A DNA stretch of 64,000 nt, from positions 62,001-126,000 of the forward strand of contig CANCVB010000003.1 of the NCBI GenBank assembly GCA_947381415.1, given 5' to 3'. Positions 40,736 to 50,823 of the stretch are shown piece after piece. The notes beneath the pieces were generated by a model that saw only the letters and a list, made by a program, of their open reading frames with translations, had not been told where the DNA came from and ran no database searches. The position numbers and the translations under genes were made by a program. Source of the stretch: Burkholderiales bacterium. Its GTDB lineage: Bacteria; Pseudomonadota; Gammaproteobacteria; Burkholderiales; Burkholderiaceae_C. How positions within the stretch are numbered: the stretch's first letter is position 1; each line of letters begins with the position of its first letter.

Positions 40736-42034
40736 TCAATTCGTACTGTAGATTTTGAGTTTTTGTTCAAGTAAATCAGGCTTGACCGTCTTGACCCACT
40801 CCGGCGATTTTTGACCCACCGGTGTGGTGGCCGTGTTGGCTGGGATGATCATGATTTGATCAATCACAGGAAACGGGTATTGAGGTACTTTTTTGGTGAC
40901 ACCTAATAACTGGTCTTCGAGTCCTTGTCCATCGGCACGCATCTTGACGTTTCGGCCATAGCCTTTGAACTCCATGGCGTGCATGGCATCCGCGACCTCT
41001 TCTGTAGTGGGCCACTTACCGCCATTGGCTTTCATCGCTTGTTCGTAACCCGCTTTCAAGCCATATAAGGCTTGAGCCATGTGGTAAACCGAATAAATCG
41101 GATAGGTGTTTGTTTTGGCTTTGAATTTTTGGACAAACGCTTTGTGGTTGGCATCGTCTTTGGTTTCTGGGTGTAAGAAGTAGTGGTCACCTCTAGCCCC
41201 CACAATCACGCCATCTGGCAATGTGCCGCCCAAGCGCTCTAGCGAACTTTCAGCGAGAGGCAATACAAACTTCGATTGCTTGAACAAGCCACGCTGTGCG
41301 GCTTGGCGGGCAAAGGTGTCTAAATCGCCACCCCAAGCCGTCGATAACACCACATCAGGTTTGAGTGCTGACAAACGGGACACTTCGGTTGAAAAATCAG
41401 AAGCGCCAAACTTGGGGAAAAATTCTCCTACCACTTTCACCTCAGGTTTCAAGGCCAGTAAGGTGTTGCGAAAAATTTCCCAGGAGTCGCGGCCCCAAGC
41501 GTAGTCTTGGTTCACAACCGCAATGGTTTTGAAATCGGGGTTGGTCTTTAGCAAATAAATCACGGTGGCCACCATCTCGGTCGTGGCATTGGCCTGTGTA
41601 CGCACGACATATCGGAATTTTTTATCTTCCAACACTTTTTCAGTGCCACAGTCCCACATGATGTTGAGCACTTTCAAATCTTCAGCCACGGGCGCAACGA
41701 TATTGCAGTTGCCACTGGAAATGGCCGACAACATGGTGCGCACACCTTGGTCTTGCACCAAGCGTCGGTATTCAGACAAGAGTTGGTCAGCACCTAAACC
41801 CTCATCGATGTAATTGGCATTGATTTTCACTCCCGCTATGCCGCCTTTGGCATTGATGTCGTCAACGATGATTTCGGCGGCTGCTTTGGCCGGCACACCA
41901 AAAACTGAAGGAGGTCCGGATAAAAAGGTGGTGATGCCGATTTTGATGTCTGCAGGTTTTTGCTGCGCCCAAGCCAGGCTTGAAATGACACAGGCGCCCA
42001 TCAGTACAGCCATCTGCTTTGAGAACATGAACAT
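40736..42034 (-). CDS. ABC transporter substrate-binding protein (LivK-like)
   Basis: Signal peptide; DIKIGITTFLSGPPSVFGVPAKAAAEIIVDDINAKGGIAGVKI. Confidence 0.92.
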   Translation of the reverse strand: MFMFSKQMAVLMGACVISSLAWAQQKPADIKIGITTFLSGPPSVFGVPAKAAAEIIVDDINAKGGIAGVKINANYIDEGLGADQLLSEYRRLVQDQGVRTMLSAISSGNCNIVAPVAEDLKVLNIMWDCGTEKVLEDKKFRYVVRTQANATTEMVATVIYLLKTNPDFKTIAVVNQDYAWGRDSWEIFRNTLLALKPEVKVVGEFFPKFGASDFSTEVSRLSALKPDVVLSTAWGGDLDTFARQAAQRGLFKQSKFVLPLAESSLERLGGTLPDGVIVGARGDHYFLHPETKDDANHKAFVQKFKAKTNTYPIYSVYHMAQALYGLKAGYEQAMKANGGKWPTTEEVADAMHAMEFKGYGRNVKMRADGQGLEDQLLGVTKKVPQYPFPVIDQIMIIPANTATTPVGQKSPEWVKTVKPDLLEQKLKIYSTN

Positions 42035-42066
42035 GGTTGATCTCCAGAAAGGATAAAGTGGTTAAC

Positions 42067-42819
42067 TTAGACGGTTCTGCCGCCATCCACAGGCAGCTCG
42101 ACGCCGGTGAAAAATGCCGCCTCAGGGCTGGCCAAAAACAACGCAGCGGCGGCAACATCGCTGGGCAATGAGAAGCGTCCCAAGGGGATAGAGCCCAAGA
42201 ATTTGGCACGGTTCTCTGGGGTATCGGGCAAGCCCATAAATTGGGTAAACATGCCTGTCTCACCCATCACAGGGCAGATGGCGTTGACGCGAATACGGTC
42301 GGGACCAAGCTCAACCGCCATCGACTTAGAAAGAATATTCACCGCGGCTTTCGACCCGTTGTACCAAGTCAGACCCGGTCGTGGCCGAATGCCAGCGGTT
42401 GATCCCACATTCAAAATCACACCGCCCTTGTTTTGACGCATCAAAGGAACCACCGCATGGGCCATATGGAAAATCGACTTCACATTGATGTCGTAGACGC
42501 GGTCAAACTCTTCCTCAGTGACTTCGAGCATTGGCCTGTTCAGGTGCGTCACGCCCGCATTGTTCACCACAATATGGGGAATACCAAAGGTTTTCACCGT
42601 GTGATCAACCAATGCTTGCACGCTTGCACCTTTGGAGACATCGCAGGTGAATGCGCTTGCATTCGGGCCCAAACGCTGAGCCACCGCAAGCGCGGCATCG
42701 GCGCGTATATCGGCAATGATGACTTTGGCGCCTTCTTGGACATAGCATTGCGCAATCCCTTCGCCAAAACCACCGCCTGCGCCAGTGACGATAGCAACTT
42801 GGTTCAGTAATTTAGTCAT
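42067..42819 (-). CDS. SDR-family oxidoreductase
   Basis: VAIVTGAGGGFGEGIAQCYVQEGAKVIIADI; NNAGVTH; YNGSKAAV. Confidence 0.93.
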   Translation of the reverse strand: MTKLLNQVAIVTGAGGGFGEGIAQCYVQEGAKVIIADIRADAALAVAQRLGPNASAFTCDVSKGASVQALVDHTVKTFGIPHIVVNNAGVTHLNRPMLEVTEEEFDRVYDINVKSIFHMAHAVVPLMRQNKGGVILNVGSTAGIRPRPGLTWYNGSKAAVNILSKSMAVELGPDRIRVNAICPVMGETGMFTQFMGLPDTPENRAKFLGSIPLGRFSLPSDVAAAALFLASPEAAFFTGVELPVDGGRTV

Positions 42820-42833
42820 GTGTGTTCTCCTGT

Positions 42834-44267
42834 TCAACCATGGTAGTGAATCACCGTCTTGGTCGCGCTCACCTCTTCCAGCGCCAAAAATCCTTTTTCC
42901 CGACCATGACCACTTCGTTTGAATCCGCCAAAGGGTAACTCGACCCCACCGCCTGCACCAAAAGCATTGATATAGACCTGTCCAGCCTTGATGGCCTTGG
43001 ATACCCGCTGCTGACACCCACCGTTTTCAGTCCATACGGCAGCCATCAAACCATAGTCGGTGCCGTTGGCCAATGAAATGGCTTGGGCTTCGGTTTCAAA
43101 AGGCATGGTGGCCAAGACGGGGCCAAAAATTTCTTCTTGGGCGCAACAATGATCGGCAGGCACATGCCCCAACAACGTAGGTGTGACGTAATAGCCGGTG
43201 TCTGGCAAACCCGCCGCAAGCACGCCTTGGGCAACGATGTCTATGCCGGATTTTTTCGCTTCGTTCAAATAATGCGCCACGCGGTCACGCTGCGCGATAT
43301 TGACCACGGGGCCGCAGTCCAGATCCATTTCGGGAGTTCCTACTTTGATCTGAGAAAACTGTTTAGCCAGTTTGTCCATGATCTGCGGGTAGATGCTGTT
43401 GTGAACAATCAAGCGACTTCCTGCGGTACATGTTTGACCCGTGTTGGCAATGATGCCACGGGTGATGATGGGCACAGCGCGGTCGAGGTCAGCATCGGCA
43501 AACACCACATGGGGGGATTTGCCACCCAACTCCAACACACATTTAATGACGTTTTTGGCAGCAGCCTTTTGCACCAAAACACCCACCTCGTTGGAGCCGG
43601 TGAAAGAAATGAAATGGATGCCAGGATGCGCTGACAGTGCCGCACCCGCCTCTTCACCAAGCCCTGTGACCACGTTAATCACACCATCGGGAAAGCCCAC
43701 TTCTCTGGCCAATTCGGCAATGCGCAAGGGTGACAAACAAGCGTCTTCCGCGGGCTTGACCACCACCGCATTGCCCATGGCCAAAGACGGTGCAATGCTG
43801 CGTCCCATCATTTGGGCAGGGTAGTTCCAAGGAATGATGTGCGCCGTCACGCCCAAGGGCTCTCGCAAAACATTGACGCTGTAGCCATCTAAAAAGGGGA
43901 TGACCAAGCCATGTACCTTGTCAGCCGCAGAACCGTAAAACTCAAAGTACCGTGCAAGCACTGTGATGTCGGTGCGTGCAGTGGTCATGGGCTTGCCTGT
44001 GTCTTTGGCCTCCAACAGACTGAGCTCCGCATGGTGTGCCAATACGCTTTCACCCAACTTCATCAATAAGCGACCACGCTCCAGCGCTGTCATTTTTCCC
44101 CAAGGCCCCAGCAACGCCGCATTGGCAGCCTTCACCGCCAAATCGACATCGGCAGACTCGCCCCTTGGAATATCGTCGAACTTCATGCCGTCAACGGGTG
44201 ACAGCACATCCAACACCTGGCCTGAGACCGCTGAGACTGATTTACCGTTGATGAGCATCTTGGCCAT
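42834..44267 (-). CDS. NAD-dependent aldehyde dehydrogenase
   Basis: PWNYPAQMMGRSIAPSLAMGNAVVVKPAED; ELGGKSPHVVFADADLD; GQTCTAGSR catalytic Cys. Confidence 0.94.
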   Translation of the reverse strand: MAKMLINGKSVSAVSGQVLDVLSPVDGMKFDDIPRGESADVDLAVKAANAALLGPWGKMTALERGRLLMKLGESVLAHHAELSLLEAKDTGKPMTTARTDITVLARYFEFYGSAADKVHGLVIPFLDGYSVNVLREPLGVTAHIIPWNYPAQMMGRSIAPSLAMGNAVVVKPAEDACLSPLRIAELAREVGFPDGVINVVTGLGEEAGAALSAHPGIHFISFTGSNEVGVLVQKAAAKNVIKCVLELGGKSPHVVFADADLDRAVPIITRGIIANTGQTCTAGSRLIVHNSIYPQIMDKLAKQFSQIKVGTPEMDLDCGPVVNIAQRDRVAHYLNEAKKSGIDIVAQGVLAAGLPDTGYYVTPTLLGHVPADHCCAQEEIFGPVLATMPFETEAQAISLANGTDYGLMAAVWTENGGCQQRVSKAIKAGQVYINAFGAGGGVELPFGGFKRSGHGREKGFLALEEVSATKTVIHYHG

Positions 44268-44294
44268 GTTTTTCCTATCGCGTGTGTCTGTAGG

Positions 44295-44945
44295 TTAAAT
44301 GAACGAACCGCGTTCGATCGTCAAAATCTGGTTGGGTATGTCTGACAGCAACGCCCCATTGGACTCTGTCATGAGCACGCACAAATCAGGTCGAGTGGCA
44401 CGCAGCCGCCCCAGCGCTTGGGCATATTGCAATGCCAATGCGGGAGCCAAGCCTTGGAAAGGTTCGTCCAACAATACCAAGTGGCTACCCACCATCAAGG
44501 CACGCCCCAAAGCCACCATTTTTCCTTGCCCGCCCGACAAGGCCGCACCTGAACGCGTAAGCATGGGTTTGAGTTGAGGAACAACTTCCAACACATGCGC
44601 CATGCGCTCACGCATGGCAGCGGGGGACAAGCCCAATATGTCGCATGGCAGGCTTAAGTTTTCTTGCACGCTTAGCGTTGGGAAAATGACCCTGTCTTCG
44701 GGTGCATAACCGATGCCCAATTGTGTTCTGTGGTGTGGCTCAGACAACAACAGATTGGTTTCGCCTAAATGCATCTGACCGGAGATCACGGGGATAAGCC
44801 CCATGATGCTTCGCAGCAAAGTGGTTTTGCCCGCACCGTTACGACCAACCACCGCCAAGGTTTGGCCAGCGGACAACTGCAAAGACAAGGACCGCAGCAC
44901 AGGTGAGTTGGCAAATGACACACACACTTGGTCCAGGCTTAGCAC
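44295..44945 (-). CDS. Branched-chain amino acid-type ABC transporter ATP-binding protein (LivF-like)
   Basis: VVGRNGAGKTTLLRSIMGL; LSGGQGKMVALGRALMVGSHLVLLDEPFQGLAP. Confidence 0.93.
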   Translation of the reverse strand: MLSLDQVCVSFANSPVLRSLSLQLSAGQTLAVVGRNGAGKTTLLRSIMGLIPVISGQMHLGETNLLLSEPHHRTQLGIGYAPEDRVIFPTLSVQENLSLPCDILGLSPAAMRERMAHVLEVVPQLKPMLTRSGAALSGGQGKMVALGRALMVGSHLVLLDEPFQGLAPALALQYAQALGRLRATRPDLCVLMTESNGALLSDIPNQILTIERGSFI

Positions 44946-45691
44946 GGCATCTCTCCCAATACCTCTTGGCGCACCTGCGGGTTATTCAACACCGTTTGCG
45001 GGTCGCCGTCAGCGGCAATTTTTCCATCGATCCAAGCGGCTACACGGGTGGCATACCGAGAAACAATATCAATATCGTGTTCGACAAACCAACTGGTGAC
45101 TTTGCGCTCATCCAATGCCTGCATCACCAATGCCATTAAGCCGTGCTTGTCTTGTGAGGACACACCGCTGGTTGGTTCATCCATGATCAGCAATGTGGGA
45201 CGCAGCATCAATGCCATGGCGACATCCAACAGTTTCTTATGGCCTTCTGGCAACTCGCCACACACCTCATTGGCAACGCTTGTCAGACCAATCAACTCCA
45301 AGGTTTCAGAGATTTCAAAAGAGTCCACGGAACGGGACAACGGGGTCAACCATGACAACTTTCCACCCCTGGCCGCTGCAGAAATTTCCAGGCATTGCCG
45401 AACGGAATGCTCAGCAAACAATTGTGGCAATTGAAACGAACGCCCCATACCCAACTTCACAATGCGGCGCGGATTGAGACCCGTGATGTCGTGGCCGTTA
45501 AACACAATACGCCCCGCTGTGGGATGCAGATAGCCAGTGCAAATATTGATGAAGGTTGTTTTGCCAGCGCCATTTTGACCAATCACGGCCAAGCGTTCGC
45601 CCGCTCTGAGTTCAAAATCGATATGGTCTGCCGCAACCACACCACCGAAGGACAAACAGATGTCTTTGGCATTGATTAACAAGGGGGTCAT
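44939..45691 (-). CDS. ABC transporter ATP-binding protein (LivG-like)
   Basis: VIGQNGAGKTTFINICTGYLHPTAGRIVFNGHDITG; LPEGHKKLLDVAMALMLRPTLLIMDEPTSG. Confidence 0.93.
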   Translation of the reverse strand: MTPLLINAKDICLSFGGVVAADHIDFELRAGERLAVIGQNGAGKTTFINICTGYLHPTAGRIVFNGHDITGLNPRRIVKLGMGRSFQLPQLFAEHSVRQCLEISAAARGGKLSWLTPLSRSVDSFEISETLELIGLTSVANEVCGELPEGHKKLLDVAMALMLRPTLLIMDEPTSGVSSQDKHGLMALVMQALDERKVTSWFVEHDIDIVSRYATRVAAWIDGKIAADGDPQTVLNNPQVRQEVLGEMPC

Positions 45692-46635
45692 GGCGCCACT
45701 CCTTCACGCGGGGATTGGCGACGTTTGTGCAGAGCACCCAAAATGCCATCAGGCGCAACCGCAATGACCACCAGCAAGGTAAAACCCAGCAACATCTGCC
45801 AAACACCTGCCATGTAAGCCGAAGCAAACAACTTAACCGCCTGAAAAATGGCGGCCCCCACAAACGGCCCCATGGCGTGAGAAACACCGCCAAGGATCAT
45901 GATGAATACCAACTCACCTGAACGCGTCCAAGCACCCATGTCTGGCGTCACCAAACCTTGCGCCAAGGCAAAAATAGCGCCCGCAAGGCTGACCATCAAG
46001 CCCGACCAAACATAACCCACCCACAAGACCCGGTATGCAGAAATACCCAAATACTCTAGGCGCGTTTCATTGCTTTTCAAACCCACCAAGGCTTCACCCG
46101 TCGCTGACTGGGTAAAGCGCTGGTAAAACCAACCGGCCAGTAAACACAAACAGCAAGTCAATACCAATAACAGCGTTTCAAACCCGCTTCGATCGGCAAG
46201 CATGCCCATCAATGCAGGTCTTTCAACACGTATACCGTCTGTGCCACCAGACAGGTTGTAGAGCTTGCCCAAGAGCGTGACAATCACCATGCTGACAGCC
46301 AAATTGAGCATGCCAAAAAAAATACCACGGTAGCGAACCACAAACAAACCCAGCAAGGCAGAAAAGAGCGTCCCCAGCAGGGTTGCCAACACAATCAGCA
46401 ACAAACCATCCCAAGCGGGAAATGCGCTGGCCATGAAGGCCACACTGTAGGCAGAAACACAGGCAAACATGGCGTGACCAAAAGAGACTTGACCTGACTT
46501 TGCTGGAATGGCAACGCCCAATGCAGACAAGCCGTAACACAGGCCAATGATGAGCAAAGTCTTAGACCAAGGAAACAGCACGCCTATGGTTAGAAGCAGG
46601 AGAAGCGCAAAGACCGATGCAATACCCATCTTCAT
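45688..46635 (-). CDS. ABC transporter permease (LivM-like)
   Basis: Polytopic; FFGMLNLAVSMV; GGVSHAMGPFVGAAIF. Confidence 0.92.
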   Translation of the reverse strand: MKMGIASVFALLLLLTIGVLFPWSKTLLIIGLCYGLSALGVAIPAKSGQVSFGHAMFACVSAYSVAFMASAFPAWDGLLLIVLATLLGTLFSALLGLFVVRYRGIFFGMLNLAVSMVIVTLLGKLYNLSGGTDGIRVERPALMGMLADRSGFETLLLVLTCCLCLLAGWFYQRFTQSATGEALVGLKSNETRLEYLGISAYRVLWVGYVWSGLMVSLAGAIFALAQGLVTPDMGAWTRSGELVFIMILGGVSHAMGPFVGAAIFQAVKLFASAYMAGVWQMLLGFTLLVVIAVAPDGILGALHKRRQSPREGVAP

Positions 46636-47543
46636 CAGATTCTCCGAGCCTGAGCGACCGTGAACAGTCCATTGGGTCGAATGAGCAGCACCACCAACAT
46701 GATGATGTAGGGCGTAGCCACATCCAACTCTGGCAAGAGATAGACCGCCATAGAGCGCGCCAAGCCAATCATCAACGAAGTGAGCAAAGCACCAGTGATT
46801 TGCCCAAGACCTGCGGTAGCAACCACGGTGAAAGACAAGACAATCATTTCAGCGCCAACCCCAGGTGACAAGGCTGACACAGGAACCGCCAATGCACCGC
46901 CTAAAGCGCCCAGCACCGCACCAAAGACAAACACCAAACTGGCAATGTGTTTGACATTCACGCCCAAGGCTGTGGCCATCTCGCGGTGATGCGTCAGTGC
47001 GACGGTCTGTTTTCCCCAAAGGGTTTTTTGCAGGAAAAAAAGCAAGCCAACGTAGCTGGCAAGCGCAATACCTGGAATAACCAAGATTTGGTAAACGGTA
47101 TAGGTCACATCAAACAACTCAACCGTACCTAATCGAGAGACGATTTCACCAGCTGAATATGGAGACGTGCCCCATACCAATTTTTGAACATCTTCAAACA
47201 TCACAAATGCAGCGAAAGTGACCAAGAGCTGAATCACCGGGTCCTTCTTTTGAAAATAGCGCAGCAACACCACTTCCAATAACAAGCCCATCAACACTCC
47301 AACCAACAGAGCAGCAATCAGCAAGGACATGAACAACAAGGGCGTGGCGTCCAAGCCATGACGCATGGCAAACGCTGTCATGCTGGCCGCCGAGTAACCG
47401 CCTAAGGCATACAAACTGCCGTGTGCGATATTGAGAACGCCCAGCACACCAAAAATCAAGGTGAGCCCCAAGGACACCAAAAACAGCAGACCTGCATACG
47501 AGATGCCATCTGCCAAACCCAAGAGCAACATATCCATATTCAT
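46635..47543 (-). CDS. ABC transporter permease (LivH-like)
   Basis: LLLGLADGISYAGLLFLVSLGLTLIFGVLGVLNIAHGSLYALGGY. Confidence 0.94.
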   Translation of the reverse strand: MNMDMLLLGLADGISYAGLLFLVSLGLTLIFGVLGVLNIAHGSLYALGGYSAASMTAFAMRHGLDATPLLFMSLLIAALLVGVLMGLLLEVVLLRYFQKKDPVIQLLVTFAAFVMFEDVQKLVWGTSPYSAGEIVSRLGTVELFDVTYTVYQILVIPGIALASYVGLLFFLQKTLWGKQTVALTHHREMATALGVNVKHIASLVFVFGAVLGALGGALAVPVSALSPGVGAEMIVLSFTVVATAGLGQITGALLTSLMIGLARSMAVYLLPELDVATPYIIMLVVLLIRPNGLFTVAQARRI

Positions 47544-47545
47544 CG

Positions 47546-48727
47546 CTAAATTGCCTCTTGCGCTTTCATTTGTGCAATGGTTTCATCGCTCAGGCCCAAG
47601 GCTTTCAATATGCTTTGGGTATGTTCGCCCACGGCTGGAATAGCGTCCATGCGGTAGTTGAAAGCGCTGTTAGCGCCAGGTGGAAGCAAAGCAGGCACCT
47701 CGCCGACGGGAGAGGCCACTGCTTGCCAGCGGTGTCTGGCTTGGAGTTGGGGATGGGCCCATACCTCATGCATGCCGTTCATGCGCGCATGGGCAATTTT
47801 GGCTTGATCCAAGCGCGCTTCAACCTCAGCGGTGGTTAAGCTGGAAAAGCAATCGGCAATCCATTGCTTGAGCAGATCGCGATGCAAATGCCTTTGGGTA
47901 TTGTTGTGAAATCGCTCATCTGTCGCAAGCGAGCTATCTTGCAAGACGTTTTCACAAAAGAGCACCCACTCACGCTCGTTTTGCAATCCCAGCATGACGG
48001 TCGCGCCATCTCCCACGGGGAAAGGGCCGTAAGGGTAAATCGTGGCATGTGATGCACCTGAGCGAACAGGTGGTTCGGCTTGATCGTAGGCATAGTAAAG
48101 CGGAAAACTCATCCATTCAGCGAGAGACTCCAACATCGACACATCAATGTGTGAACCTTCGCCCGTTTTTTCACGCAATAACAAAGCGGAAAGAATATTG
48201 GTGTAGGCATACATGCCAGCCGCAATATCTGCGATAGAGCAACCCGCCTTGGAAGGGCTGTCGGGTGTACCTGTGACTGACAAAAACCCTGCCTCACTTT
48301 GAATCAACAAGTCATAGGCTTTTTTATCGCGGTAGGGGCCATCATTGCCATAGCCAGAAATGTCGCACACAACCAAACGTGGGTTGAGCGCTTTGAGTTG
48401 CTCGGCAGACAAGCCCAAGCGTGCAGTGGCACCAGGTGCCAAATTTTGCACAAACACATCAGCCGTTTTAAGCAAGCTCAGCAAAACCTGCATGGCTTGA
48501 TCGTGCTTGATGTCCAAACACAGGCTTTCTTTGGATCGGTTGGTCCAGGTGAAATGCGATGACATGCCGTTCACCCGTTGGTCGTAGCCTCGGGCGAAGT
48601 CGCCAACGTCAGGGCGCTCAATTTTGATGACACGTGCGCCCAGGTCTGCCAGTTGCCGCGTACAAAAGGGGGCGGCAATGGCATGCTCTAAAGAAACTAC
48701 GGTGATGTGATCTAGAGGTCGGGTCAT
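47546..48727 (-). CDS. CaiB/BaiF family (class III) CoA-transferase
   Basis: VVSLEHAIAAPFCTRQLADLGARVIKIERPDVGDFARGYD; YDLLIQSEAGFLSVTGTPDSPSKAGCSIADIAAGMYA. Confidence 0.94.
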   Translation of the reverse strand: MTRPLDHITVVSLEHAIAAPFCTRQLADLGARVIKIERPDVGDFARGYDQRVNGMSSHFTWTNRSKESLCLDIKHDQAMQVLLSLLKTADVFVQNLAPGATARLGLSAEQLKALNPRLVVCDISGYGNDGPYRDKKAYDLLIQSEAGFLSVTGTPDSPSKAGCSIADIAAGMYAYTNILSALLLREKTGEGSHIDVSMLESLAEWMSFPLYYAYDQAEPPVRSGASHATIYPYGPFPVGDGATVMLGLQNEREWVLFCENVLQDSSLATDERFHNNTQRHLHRDLLKQWIADCFSSLTTAEVEARLDQAKIAHARMNGMHEVWAHPQLQARHRWQAVASPVGEVPALLPPGANSAFNYRMDAIPAVGEHTQSILKALGLSDETIAQMKAQEAI

Positions 48728-48736
48728 AGCGAATGG

Positions 48737-49906
48737 TCAAAAAGAGCGCGGCAAACCAAGCACATGCTCAGCAATATAAGCATAAATCATGTTGGTAGAG
48801 ACAGGGGCCACTTGGTACAGGCGTGTTTCTCTGAATTTTCGCTCGACATCGTATGCACTGGCAAACCCAAAACCCCCATGTGTTTGCAGGCAAACATTGG
48901 CAGCCTCCCACGAGGCCTTGGCGGCCAAATACTTTGCCATATTGGCTTGCGCACCACAGGGTTGTTGCTTATCGAACAACTCGCATGCACTCCAACGCAT
49001 CAAGTTCGCGGCCTCGGTCTCCATGTAGACATCGGCAATGGGAAACTGAATGCCTTGGTTGTGTCCAATGGGACGCCCAAACACCACCCTGTCGTTGGCA
49101 TAGCGTCTGGCACGGTCGATAAACCAATACGCATCGCCCAAGCACTCAGCGGCAATCAAAATACGCTCCGCATTCAAGCCATCGAGGATGTAAGAAAACC
49201 CTTTGCCCTCTTCTCCGATCAAGTGGTCTTCTGGAATGTCAAGTTGATCGAAAAACACTTCGTTGGTTTCATGGTTAACCAAGTTGCGAATGGGTTGGAG
49301 CGTCATCCCATTGTTCAGGGCTTTTTTCACATCCACCATGAAGACAGACATGCCTTCACTCTTGCGCTGTACCTGGGCAAGTGGCGTGGTGCGGGCCAGC
49401 AAAATCATCCAATCCGAGTGTTGCACTCGCGAAATCCATACTTTTTGTCCCTGGATCACATACCTGTCACCACGCTTCACGGCCGTGGTTTTGAGTTGCG
49501 TGGTGTCTGTACCCGTTGTCGGTTCTGTCACGGCCATCGATTGCAAGCGCCACTCACCAGAGGCAATTTTGGGCAGGAAATACGCCTTTTGTTGCTCGGA
49601 CCCATGGCGCAGCAAAGTGCCCATGTTGTACATCTGCCCATGGCATGAACCGGCATTGCCACCACTGAAATTGATCTCTTCCATGATGACAGAGGCTTGA
49701 GCCAAGCTCAGACCCGAGCCACCATACTGGGTCGGGATCAAAGCCGCCAACCAACCCGCAGCAGTCAATGCATGGACAAAAGCTTCAGGGTAGGCGCGTT
49801 GCTCGTCAACGCTTTGCCAATAGCTTGAACCGTATGACGCACACAAAGCGCGCACCGCATCGCGCAAAACCTGGTGCTCATCAGAAGCAGGAATGCTTGT
49901 TTTCAT
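48737..49906 (-). CDS. Acyl-CoA dehydrogenase
   Basis: LQSMAVTEPTTGTDTTQLKTTAVKRGDRYVIQGQKVWIS; QTHGGFGFASAYDVERKFRETRLYQVAPVSTNMI. Confidence 0.94.
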   Translation of the reverse strand: MKTSIPASDEHQVLRDAVRALCASYGSSYWQSVDEQRAYPEAFVHALTAAGWLAALIPTQYGGSGLSLAQASVIMEEINFSGGNAGSCHGQMYNMGTLLRHGSEQQKAYFLPKIASGEWRLQSMAVTEPTTGTDTTQLKTTAVKRGDRYVIQGQKVWISRVQHSDWMILLARTTPLAQVQRKSEGMSVFMVDVKKALNNGMTLQPIRNLVNHETNEVFFDQLDIPEDHLIGEEGKGFSYILDGLNAERILIAAECLGDAYWFIDRARRYANDRVVFGRPIGHNQGIQFPIADVYMETEAANLMRWSACELFDKQQPCGAQANMAKYLAAKASWEAANVCLQTHGGFGFASAYDVERKFRETRLYQVAPVSTNMIYAYIAEHVLGLPRSF

Positions 49907-49911
49907 GGTTA

Positions 49912-50802
49912 TCAACTGAAATGCGCATCAGCTTGCATCGCCAACCAGCCCTCATGGTCTTGCGCCCACAATCGACAGTGGGAACCTGAAGTTTGCATTT
50001 GTGCATGTAAGCGCAGGGGGCGTTGATCGGCACATTCAAACACGGGCCGCACGGCTTTGAATGTGAAACGCTTTAGTGGCTTATCGGTGTGCTGATGCAA
50101 GAGATCCATCAACAGACTTGCCAATAAAGGACCATGCACAACCAAACCCGGATACCCCTCGGTCTTGACAGCGTATTGACGGTCATAGTGAATTCGATGC
50201 GCATTGAACGTCAAGGCTGAATATCGAAATAACAGCACATCGTCTGGCACAAGCTCTTTGTGCCACACAGCATGGGCATTGGGACTGTGGTCAATCAAGC
50301 TGTTGGCATCGATGGGGGGTACGGGCGTATCCAAGGAACTGGGGGCAGACCGGTAAACAATGTCATGGGTTTCCGTCAAGCACAAGGTCTGGTCTCGGTG
50401 CACACGGTGCTCGACGGTAACAAACACGAGTTCACCACTGCGTCCTGATTTTGAAGTCACCGATTGAACGGTAGACGTCCGCGCCAAGGTGTCCCCTATA
50501 CGAATTGGGGCTTGAAACACCAAACTACCACCTGCCCACATCCGCCTAGGCAAGGGCACAGGTGGCAAAAATCCACCCCGCTTAGCGTGACCGTCATGAC
50601 CCAGCTTAGCTTGTTTTGTGGTTGCGAGGAAATACAGCCAATGCCACAAAGCTGGCAATTCCTCCCCTTCCCCTGGGGCCGTCTGGTGGTCGAGCAAGGC
50701 AGCCATGGCTCGCACAGGTGCCAGTGTCACGCGGTCCTGCACGGATTCATTTTGGCCTACCCATGTAGACAACAAAGCCATATCGATTGCAGACTGGTGC
50801 AT
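49912..50802 (-). CDS. FAS1-like/MaoC-type hydratase (mesaconyl-C4-CoA hydratase/HTD2-like)
   Basis: Double hot-dog-like protein; LWHWLYFL, GGFLPPVPLPRRMWAGGSL, TETHDIVYR, NAHRIHYD motifs. Confidence 0.8.
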   Translation of the reverse strand: MHQSAIDMALLSTWVGQNESVQDRVTLAPVRAMAALLDHQTAPGEGEELPALWHWLYFLATTKQAKLGHDGHAKRGGFLPPVPLPRRMWAGGSLVFQAPIRIGDTLARTSTVQSVTSKSGRSGELVFVTVEHRVHRDQTLCLTETHDIVYRSAPSSLDTPVPPIDANSLIDHSPNAHAVWHKELVPDDVLLFRYSALTFNAHRIHYDRQYAVKTEGYPGLVVHGPLLASLLMDLLHQHTDKPLKRFTFKAVRPVFECADQRPLRLHAQMQTSGSHCRLWAQDHEGWLAMQADAHFS

Positions 50803-50823
50803 GAATAAAGAAAAATGGAATGC

